From Canna indica (lineage: Eukaryota > Streptophyta > Magnoliopsida > Zingiberales > Cannaceae), in assembly GCA_034359265.1 (NCBI GenBank), contig CP136890.1, positions 29,740,501 through 29,804,500 of the forward strand: 64,000 bases of DNA, written 5' to 3'. Below the pieces are notes generated by a model. The model worked only from the letters and a program-made list of their open reading frames with translations, did not search any database and had not been told where the DNA came from. Each line of letters begins with the position of its first letter. The stretch's first letter is position 1. Below, in pieces: positions 46,107 through 56,500 of the stretch. Made by a program: the position numbers and the translations under genes.

Positions 46107-46282
46107 AGTTCATGTGACTTGTATGAAGAACAAAACTATTTATCTTTTCCAAATTTTACACAGTTAATTGATCCGATTTCATTGTTCTCACAACATATCC
46201 TTTGGCTGTGCATACACATCTTCATACGGTTGGCATGGTCCAAAAGTTGGGAATAACTCAACATTTTGAAGATGAGATTTTA

Positions 46283-46430
46283 GATCAGGTATATCGAAGA
46301 AAACCAACTTGAATCCAGCTTGGAATGAAGAGGTCAAGTTTTCAATTCCTCAAAAATATGGTCCTCCGAAGTTGGTGACTTCATATGAAATCCTCTTTAT
46401 GGTGAATTTTCTTTGCAAATACATGTAACT
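46283..46430 (+). pseudogene. Possible C2-domain gene fragment
   Basis: The frame reads GISKKTNLNPAWNEEVKFSIP. This resembles the calcium-binding C2 signature 'KT...LNPxWNExF'. Only about 40 codons are open and the flanks are noncoding. It lies in the interior of the second CACTA remnant, so a captured exon is plausible but unproven. Confidence 0.35.
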
Positions 46431-46649
46431 TTTCCGTTGTTGCCAAATTGAGACTTTGGATTGATTGTTATTGGGGAACATCTTTGTTGCCATACACTTG
46501 CTTACCTAAAAAACATGTACTGATGTTTTATGTAATTAGATGTTATTCAAGTAATGGTTTCAATAAATATTCTTTATCTATTTTTTTCTTTTTGGTACGA
46601 GAAAATATCAAGATGATAATTATTATTTGATATGCATGATATAGGCCAT

Positions 46650-46940
46650 TAAATGTTTGCAATTTAGAAGGATTTATTTCTATTGTATTATCCATAACTA
46701 CACATCCATTGGTAATATGAACAAAGATATATGCATTGGTATTATCAACCGATATAGTCTATTGGTGTTATTGATGAAAATAAATTTGTTCATATTGCTG
46801 ACTGTTGTACATCTGTTGATATTACCAACGAATTCTATAAAATCTATCGGTAATACGTAGTATCACTGGTGGACTTTTTTGTCGGTAATAGTATTACAGA
46901 CAAATTTGGTTCGTCGGTGATAGTCTTTTTTTTTATAGTG
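46650..46940. mobile_element. 3' end of a second CACTA element
   Basis: Subterminal words (TTGGTATTA, ATTACCAACGAA, TCGTCGGTGATAG) match those of the CACTA at 40090-40400. It ends with a degenerate ATAGTG at 46935-46940. It abuts the C-terminal codons of the hAT pseudogene, so this CACTA inserted there. Its 5' end was not located. Confidence 0.7.
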
Positions 46941-49550
46941 AAAGGCGGTTGCATAGCTTCGTATGTATGAGCGAGAAGGTGGACCAATTCATCTCGCATC
47001 CACTTGATGAGGTTGTTTGTGAAAGGATCCGTACAACAATCTTTCAAAATTTTGGAGCATCCAATTCAGATTGCAACCACCATTCAACTGCACGTTGAAT
47101 ATTAGATATAAGATTTATAAGTCATAACTAATAAATAAGTTGACAAAGAAAAAACATTAAAAAAAATCTACATGGATCATAGAGTATTGAGTCAACAATC
47201 AATTCCAAATGAATCATTGAAGTTGCCAAATGCATCTTGAAAATTTCTATATTTCTGAAATAGCCTCCACAGCTTCTGCTTTCGATGCCGACATACACAT
47301 AATAACCTTGCGAACAACATATATTAATGTATCATATGTGATTCGAATTGCGTATATGCGAGACTTAAATAATAACCTTTAAAAAATCAATCTTTTGGAA
47401 TTAAGATAATGATTTTAAATTAAAATTTAAAAATAAATAAAATAATTAAATAAACTAAAAAACCATTACCCGCTCGACGTATATCACATCCCATTTGACT
47501 ATCCTATCTTTTGGAGATAATATCAATGAATAGCTTATATTTATTTGGCACCTTCATGAGTTTCTTGATTTCTTCTTGTGCTTGCTAAATGTAATGGTAG
47601 ACATAGCACATTTGTGGCTTCTTTTCCATGTCCACCATTCGTAGAATCGCGTACAAAGGTTCTACATCGACAATAATTTTTGCAACACAGACCCAAAAGC
47701 GTTGGTTGAGCACGTGCTTCTCTGTTTGTTCTCTATCCGATCTCGCCACATATATGGATGATGACGATTCTATGCTTGAAGACATGATCCTCAAATCAAC
47801 CTTTCTTTGTTGGAGCGACTTTAATGTAATAAAATTTGTTGCAAATCGTGTCGCTCTTGCCAAAGAATTTCACCAAAAATAAAGTATAAGTAATTAATTA
47901 TGATTAATTAAATAATCAACATTTTTTACCTTTGTATATTTCTTCATAAGGGCATGGGCCCATGTGTGATTGTAGATAAATCGGGTGATATGTTGTTCTT
48001 TTTTAATTATGGGCTTCACCATTAGCAGATCACTGATATCCTTCATCATGAGATCTATGCAATGTGCTACACATGAAGTTCAAAATATGTAAGGATAATC
48101 TTCTTCAATTTGCTCACTTGCCCATTTGAAGTATGCACCGTTGTCCGTTATAATTTGCATGTGGACCAATCTCTTGGATCACGTCTTTCATCAGCATGTA
48201 GATCATGTCAAAACCACTTTGAGATGTAGATCGTGTCATGGTAATGGTTTGAACCATCCACTGATTTGTGATACACCACCTTCTTGTTGCAGTAGATTAG
48301 GATGTTGATGATACTCATCTGAGTTGGTCCGATCTAGCTATCACATTTCAATGTGTCGTATTGCTCTCACTGCCTTTTGAAACTATGAGTCCATTGTCAA
48401 ATCTCGTCGACCTCTACGACCAAAAATTTCATAAGGAGTTAGAGGGAAAATACATAGGTCAACCCTTTTGGATTGTTGATATCATAATCGATAGTAGGGG
48501 ATTGTTGGATGTATTTGGTAAAAGTGGAACCATTTGGATATTGCTCTCCCCAATGTCCACTTGTTGTTCTTGCTTCAAGCATCTCGATCTCGATACGTAG
48601 TTGCTATGATGTTGAAGAAGAAAAATCCTTGAGATCAAGGTCAATAATATCAGCAAAAGATCTCCTACTGCTTGATCTGAGGGAAAAGAAAAAGCCTCGG
48701 ATGCCTCTGCCTCTACTCTAGGTTGAAGGTGCCCTCATGGTGGAACTTGACCGATATGAGGACCGGAGAGAATTGAACCACTTTGGTTCATTACTCCTGC
48801 AATCGAATATGAGCCGACATTGCTAGTGTCGCCACTACCATACTCGAATTGAAATCCTGAATAATATCGACAATCACGTTTGCATGCATGTTGCTCCAAT
48901 GAAGCACAAATAATGGCCACAAGCTCCGGATCCTCCTCAACATCATCACCATGATCCTCAAAATTAGTTGTAATACACATCTTTTGTAACTCTTCAATCG
49001 AACTCTTTTCTTTGCACAACAACACGAAAACATTGCTCTTGTTTATTGACAAGTAACTCACTTGAAGAGCTTGTGAACTTCTACTAGTGCTTGGTTGCAT
49101 TTGGCCACGTCAAGAAATCCTCCGGCCAAATGCTACTTCAACTAAATGATCCCTCCACGAGCAATGAATTCATAATAGAGACATTACCGGCGATTCTTCT
49201 TCTCTAACCGAGCCATGCGAGATTGGCTTGAGATTTTGGCATCATTTCAATAGCGCTTGAGTTTGGAAAATTGGGAGAAATGAGATGGGGACTATCCCCC
49301 CACCCCAAAAAAAAAAAAGCAATCTGTTAGAAAAGACACCCAATGGCTTTTTCTAGCCGTTGGAATGGTACTAAGTCAATACCACCTGATATTATAGGTA
49401 CCGAGCATGTAACAAATAGTACACATGGTACACTCGATACTGATTGGTATCGAGATGTACCACCAACCAAGGTGTATGATACTAATTTTCTGAAAAATCG
49501 ATAAAAACTGACCATATCGCCCAACACGATACGATTTTTTAAACCATGCT
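46941..49550 (-). mobile_element. hAT-superfamily transposon, truncated
   Basis: Contains a decayed hAT transposase on the minus strand and, beyond it (49215-49550), a 5' noncoding region. That region has GGTACCGA/GGTATCGA words and a terminal AAACCATGCTCC-like string. The 3' end is lost at the CACTA junction (46940/46941). Confidence 0.65.
46945..49215 (-). pseudogene. hAT transposase (BED, DUF659-type and hATC regions)
   Basis: On the minus strand, in order: a BED-finger remnant near 49125 (HLAGGFLDVAKCNQ) and the DUF659-like region around 48460-48660. A catalytic-region block follows at 48080-48030 (TSCVAHCIDLMMKDI), then ITRFIYNHTWAHALMKKY near 47950. ATRFATNFITLKSLQQRK is at 47860, and VEPLYAILRMVDMEKKPQM extends to about 47600. 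Finally the hATC dimerisation block ILSQTTSSSGCEMNWSTFSL is at 47040-46970. The order and motifs are those of plant Ac/Tam3-type DUF659 proteins. Many stops and frameshifts, and the C-terminus is cut by the CACTA end just after the CNRL residues. Confidence 0.8.
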
Positions 49551-49713
49551 CCAAAACCCTTTCATTTCATTCATGAACAGTTCTTACACAATCTCCTGTT
49601 GGAAATGGTCAATGCACGTTTGCATGTTTCCTGTTCATGGTAGAATCAACACTTTCCATCGCTACTTGATGACAATGAACTCAATCAAATTAGATTCAAG
49701 AAATTAAAAATAA

Positions 49714-49998
49714 TTACAATCCACTGGAGCCATATTCATCCTTTGCCACCAGTTTCCACACGTCCCCAACTTCTCCTCGTGTACAGTCGGCTCCATCGCA
49801 TGTTCGACGAGGTGGTCTCTGCTTGATGGTTTGGAAACTGCACTCTTGATGATGTGAAGGCTGCTGACCTGGATGCATAAGTGATGGTTCTTTCTTCAGT
49901 GTCAAATTTACTCATCATCTTGTTGAAGGCAAAAGAATCCAAGGATTTTTCATTTCCCCTCGGTATCTTAAGTAAGCAACATTGATTTCTAAATTGTT
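49714..49998 (-). other. Candidate 3' untranslated exon of the E3 ligase gene, or unidentified coding exon
   Basis: A relatively GC-rich stretch downstream of the RING exon. Possible acceptor TTATTCAG ends at 49999. Open frames exist (for example one ending DVWKLVAKDEYGSSGL) but no family was recognised. The RING exon is followed by a splice-donor-like G/GTATGTAA one base after its stop, which suggests this may be a spliced 3' UTR exon. Confidence 0.35.
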
Positions 49999-50262
49999 CT
50001 GAATAAGCAATTACCGATATTAATATTAAATAAATATCAACTTTACAACTGTTTAATAACAAACTAGATTTAGGTTACACAAGCATTGGTTCAACAAGAA
50101 TATACATTTTCTGTTTGCTATATATACGCATATGAGATCGTTAATGACAATTGTAATTCTAGTTGATCATGTCCCCAATTACTGCAACATGTACAAAAAG
50201 GAATAAGGACCAAGAATCATTCACACCTGGTGCAGTGTGAATTATGTCAGAGTTTACATACC

Positions 50263-50542
50263 TCAAGAACCATATATTCTAATGGAAGAGCGTACATTTT
50301 GCCGACAAACAGGGCACTTTGGTGAGGGATCACACACCACACGCATAGCACAAGGATGGCAACAAACAAGATGACCACAAGGAATAAATGCAGATCTCCT
50401 TCGTGTTTGTAAGCATATGACACAAAGTTCACCATCAGGCACATCCTCCTGTCCCATGGTGTCGTCCATCATAGCATCATTATGTAAATCTTCATTATGA
50501 CTTCTCCTTCTCATTCTCCATTCCCTCCATCTCCACAAGTTC
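50263..50542 (-). CDS. SPL2: SPL2 exon 6 (RING)
   Basis: Acceptor AATAATTCAG. Encodes an arginine-rich linker, an acidic DVPDGELCVIC entry and the full RING, ending IRIYGS and stop at 50265-50263. Confidence 0.95.
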
Positions 50543-53500
50543 CTGAATTATTATCAATAAATTGTACAGTTGTTATCTAGTTTATCTGATTACATGTGAC
50601 GAAACATATTTTGACGATCCAATGGTTATCAAACATACAAATACTAAATACTATACAGACAGACCTGAATGATAGAACTACATAAATCAACAATACTACA
50701 ATGTAGTTAATGAATTCAAATAATGTGTGTTAAGGGATGATGTCATGGTTCAGACCATAAAGGATCACAGGGTTGCATCCATTCGTTGTCTATTTAAAAT
50801 AAAATAATTCTTCAATGACCTGGATTATCCAATTTGACTACAGAAATATGTATATGCTTTATTATAGGTTATATTACTTGCATTGTTCATGGACACAATT
50901 AGATTCTAAGCACAAAACTTTATAAAGATATTCAGTGGATACCATGCAAGGGAAAAATGACAGTTTGGTGCTGAACTGCTGCTAGTGTGAATTTGAAATG
51001 AATTCAAGGTTTAAGTACAATTTATTAAAAATATCATAAAACAATGCTGGCAAAACTAAGCATTTACTAGTCTAAACTTTGGGTCACTATTATTTGTGTT
51101 GGTTCTATATAATCACAATTTGGTATCGTTGGTCAAATTTCAAGTTTTTGTTTCAAAACTTAAAAACACACTAACCCAATATGACTTTGATAAAAAGATT
51201 TTAAAAATATGGTAAACATTGAAAAATTCAAAACAATTCCAAACCACATTTGACCCAACTCTACCCAATAAACTGAGCAACATCAAACTAGAGTCTGATA
51301 GTTTTTTTTGCCTGGGATAGAGTTTCAGATTTGTCCATAACATAAAATACTAAGGTGGGGTCAGATTTTTTTCAAAGCCAGACCCCATATGCACACCTCC
51401 ACTAATATAAAGATTATCTATGTATTATAACAAGGCCATCTAGGTCACTGAGCCTTTAATTATACCACAAATCAGTAACAGAGGTAGGTGCTTGTGCCGA
51501 ATGGCTGTTGGTGAATAGTACAAATGGGCAAAGTGCTTATCAGAACATATGGATAGACAACCCTGAAATGGCTTATCCATATGTGAGTAGATTTTTTGCA
51601 TAAAAAGTCATTCCCAGAAGAAAACTTCACTAAACCAAAATAATTCAAAATAATGAACAATAGTTTTCAATTTGGACATCAGTAACGATTTTTAATTTGG
51701 ACAAAGTAAATTAAAGTTAGCACAAAGGTTTTACCTTCATTAAAATTCACCCTCAGGCTTCATCCAACTATAGAACTAAGGGCTTGGAGGTGGTACATGC
51801 ACATTGTAAAGCAAAAAAATGTATGCTGGTTGTCAGCCACACATTCTAAACACAGTGTCTTAATCCCTTTCCAAACCTTCACTGGTAAAATTACAACCCT
51901 AGCTTGACGACTAGTCCAGTCCCTCTTTTATGGATAACTTTTCCAAGTAGCTTATATGCTCTAATAGATTGAGACCTCCCATATTTTGTTAAGGATCTAC
52001 ATTACTAGATAAACATTTCTTTCCTATTACATTTTCACTTTTTACTCTTTTGTAAGTAAAGATGCAATAACTAATATTATGAGGGGTTTAATAGTCATTT
52101 TTGTGAGGGGTTTAATTGTCATTTTCGGATGTAACTGAAAGGTGGTTTTAGGGTAACTGAAATAAGTATATAAGATGAAGGAGAGTCATCTAAAAGCTAA
52201 GCAAGAATCCTATTCAAATAAAGATCTCTTTTCTTTCTCTCTTAGTCTTCTTCTTCTCTTCTTCTCTACTACTATTCTACTTCTACTTCTTCTCTTCTTC
52301 TTTCAGTCAAGAACTCTTCAAATAAAGATCCTAGTTAAAACTATGACAAATTGGTATCAAAGCCTCAAGACAATATGGCGGAAGCATTTTTCAAGAGGTT
52401 TGATGAATTCCTGCACCGCTACGAGGAAGATCAAGTTGCTACTAGGATGGAGCGGGAACTATTGAGAGCCAACCAGGAAGAAATGATGAAATACGAGGAT
52501 GATCAAGCCGCACTCCGAATAGAAAAGGAGGTGTTGAGGGCCAGCTATCGGGAGATCTCCAATTGCTTTTGTGCATGAATATGAGATCTCGAGGGCTGGG
52601 CGATCTCAATCAGGGGAAGAAATAGGAGCCGCGGGATCCCAGATCGCGGGAGAAGTTAGATTGTTGCCTACTACAACTGATAGGGGGCAAAGATTGTTGA
52701 AGTCGCTGCCATTGGTAAATGTTTTGGTCAAGGGGGAGATCGGGCGAATCCCATCAAGTAGTCCACTAAAGATGATTGAGAAAGGAAGGAAACCAGGTGA
52801 GAAAATTTCCATGCGAGCAGAAGAATTCTCCGGCTCTAATACCTATCTCCTTATGTGTCCTTCCGTGGTACGTGAAGCTAGATTTTCCCAAATTTGATGG
52901 TAACAGGGACCTATTAGAATGTATATGCATATGTGAGAGTTTCTTTCAACATCAACATGTGGAGGAGGAAATGAGGGTGAATTTAACTTCCTTCCATCTT
53001 GAAAAAGAAGCTCGAATCTGGTTTTTCAAAGTGAGACAAAACAAACCAGAACTAAGGTGGGAAGAATTCAAAAATCCCTGTTCTCTCGAAGGCATGAATG
53101 CAAAAAGTTATTTTGGATCGATTCTATAGCTGAAGATGAGATTGATAAAGGACCCCTTGAGATATCTAACGACTCCTGAAGGAATTGCAATAATCCTTCC
53201 TTGCTTTAAGGCTTGAGGACAAGCCTTATTCGGAAGAGGGGGGTGATGTTAAGGATCTACATTACTAGATAAAATATTTCTTTCCTATTACATTTTCACT
53301 TTTCACTCTTTTGTAAGTAGAGATAAATGATATTGTGAGGGGTTTAATTGTCATTTTCGGATGTAACTGAAAAGTGGTTTTAGGGTAACTGAAATAAGTA
53401 TATAAGATGAAGGAGAGTCATGTAAAAGGTAAGCAAGAATCCTATTCAAATAAAGATCTCTTTTCTTTCTCTTAGTCTTCTTCTTCTCTACTACTATTCT

Positions 53501-56500
53501 ACTTCTACTTCTTCTCTTCTTCTTCGTTCATTCAAGAACTCTTTAAATAAAGATCCTAGTTCAGTTCAAGAACTGTGACATATTTCTAGTCATCATGCTT
53601 CATCCAATTAAAGCTAATTAGAAACTTAATTATTGAACAAAAATTATATATCTATACAGTATATATGCATATAAAAGAAAAAACATGGTGCAATATGCCA
53701 CAGAATTTAAACACAATACCTAATTAAGGCATAGCCTAATATCCCAACAGATAGTGTTCCAAGCATAATGCCACTCCAAAATAGGATTCTGGTGTTGGAA
53801 CTAAGCTCAGCGGCAATTTCATCTTTTGTCATCTCAGACCTGCAACAAACACATAACAATAACAAAAATGAAAAATGATTCATACTTTGCATACAAGTAG
53901 TATTCATTAATAGTGCAGGTCCTTTATATGGGAAGTATTTGATTTTAGGTGTGTGCTATAAAGGCAATTACTTTTGTTGGTTAACTTTACTTCTCAAATG
54001 GACAAAGTAGGATTGAAAAATTAGTAGCGCTTACAAGAAACAGGGAAGCTCCTGGCATGACTTTATCTCTATTGCTCCATCTCTTTCTCTGCAAATGCCA
54101 ATTGCAGTGATCTCCTTTCCAACTGGAAGAATCTTTTCTTCTTCCAGTAATGCCACCTTCCAAATTCAAAATCTTTGTTCAAGTATACTAACAAGCTCAG
54201 CATTACTGAAACTAGAGAGAAAAAGACTATTTCCAACATGTCATGCAGAGAACAAAAACATACAGGAAATCCAGTAGCAAACATGACTTGGAAGAATGTG
54301 TAAGGAGTAACTTGAACAGGGCGGAGCTCGTGATGAACTTGTCTAAGAGGTAGTGGATGGGTTGAACCATCCAAATTAACATGAACATAACCAGAGTTAG
54401 GCCAGTTACCACCTTCAACAAGAACAAATGGAACCTGCAAAATCATAACTTCTTCAATAATTCCACATCTACAACAATATTAAATGAACATATTCAACAA
54501 TTAAAATATGAGATTATGGATTCCAAGGATCGTCGTATTTACAGTTCTCAATGAGCACGATCTCCGTTCCTTCCAAGGTTTTGCAAATAAAGCTTGGAGA
54601 TCAAAACTCCATGCAAATATTCCCCTCCATTCATTGTATAGAACCTTCACATCCAAAGCAAGATATATGAGGTCAGGCATTCTGTCATTTCTAAATGCAG
54701 CTAATTTGACATCAATTATAAATTTAGTAAACATTCTTCTAAATTGGATATCAGCATATACAGCCAAGCCTGTAACCTGATGGGCATATAGCCCAAAAAA
54801 GGAGCATTTTCTTTGACATGGGGAGTAATTTACATACTAACCAAAGTCCAAAGATACACCTACATGTATGATATGGTTGAATATTAATCTTCATAATTCA
54901 TAGCCAAATTACTAAGCAAACTTATTAGGTCCCCTTCGTACATAAACTATTCTCTATGAACCTCACAAGTTCACACCCTAATCAGATCCATACGCATCAT
55001 ACAAAAAACCACCATAATTCCCACAACTAAAGCATTGGGAGCTGACATTGGATTGAATAATTAAAAAGAGCTGAATTAATATGCTCGTAATAACTTAGGT
55101 TTAACTGCTTAAGTATGTTTTGCCACATTGTTCTAGACTTATTATCTCCAACTCCAACAATTGAGTAGTAAGGTCTATGAGGGTTGGCCATGATAAGAAG
55201 AATTTATTATCAAATAATAAGGAAAAAAATCAAAACCTAATTTCTCTGTAAATTAGATGGTGAGTAACAGCACCCCAAGTGCTTTTTACAAAACAAATGA
55301 GGTAGTTTCCAAGATTTTTTGCTAGATCAAGTCATGCTTCGAAAGAGTGGTGCATGGTATTTACACCCCAATCTGTGAGGTCAAATAGGCACTTTGTACA
55401 TTCCACGTCTCGAGAAAGAACATAGTTCAAGAACATAGTCCTTGCGAGAGAAACCATATGATCAAGACTTAGCATTAGTTCTTCTGCTGCCTCATTTCTT
55501 ATACTGACATAATAAAATTATTTAACTTATGTGACATGCTTTCCAAGTACTTCCTTTAAACAATTTCACATGCTTACCAGAATAAATATGATCTGATGTT
55601 GGCCTTATGATTTTTCAATCAAAAATTTTCTGCATACAACACAACTTGCAAAATTAGCATAACATGGATGTCCTGCAATAGTTCACAAAATTGGCCGAGT
55701 TGGATTGCAATAAGAGGGGACCAACTAGATTTTAGCTGAGAAATCAGACATCAGTAGTAATTTAAAAGGGCAAAATCAGCTGAACCCGATAAGAAATAAT
55801 GAACTCAATCGAGAATCAAATAAAACCAGTAGGTATGGTGCAAAACCAGTCAACACCAGCGTTTCTCCGAAATATGAGTAATCCAATCAATTACTCATCA
55901 TGATTGGTATAAAAGAGTAAAGAGAGAAGTTAACTGAAGGAGAAGAACAAAATTACTGGATCCGTGTACGCTATCAGCCATAGCAGACTCCAGTAACTCC
56001 CCCAAATAACAAGGGTTTCACACAAGGCACAAGTGCACATAAAGATGAAAGGATTCTTTAAAAACCCCACCCTAGCTTCTAACCCATCATCTCAACATTC
56101 ACGTGGTAGATGAGGCAGTTTTAACATATAAAATAGGTTTTTTTCCCATTAAGTCATAACTCTAGTCATAAATCAATCAAGCTTGTCAAAAGCACTAGGC
56201 GCACTCAAGGCGCAAAGGTTCCTATATCGCCTAAGGCGCAAGGCGCAAAAAAGCGCGCGCCTGACTAAAGCAAGGTGCATTTTTAAAAAAATTATCATCT
56301 ATGTTATTCTCAGACAATAAAAAATATGGTATGCAATATAAGAATAAGATTATATGCATAAAAAATGAAGACAAAGAACAATGACAACCATCAAGAATGA
56401 AGGAAGACCAAGAAAAATATAGAGAAGGGCATTGAGGCAGTCGGCTTAAAAAAATGAAGAAGAATGAACAGGAAAAAGAATGAAGAGATCGAAAAATGAA

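Larger units (their letters stand above)
51987..53580 (+). mobile_element. Short non-autonomous LTR retrotransposon in SPL2 intron 5
   Basis: LTRs at 51987-52348 and 53247-53580. The target-site duplication is TATTT at 51982-51986 and 53581-53585. Total 1594 bp, tRNA-Met-type primer site TTGGTATCAAAGCC, and a GGAAGAGGGGGGTGAT polypurine tract. Only a gag-like remnant lies inside. It is in antisense orientation to the gene. Confidence 0.92.

Noticed and set aside
49327..49554. 75-residue minus frame upstream of the hAT transposase
   Set aside because: It lies in the hAT 5' noncoding region with GGTACCGA words and shows no similarity to known domains.
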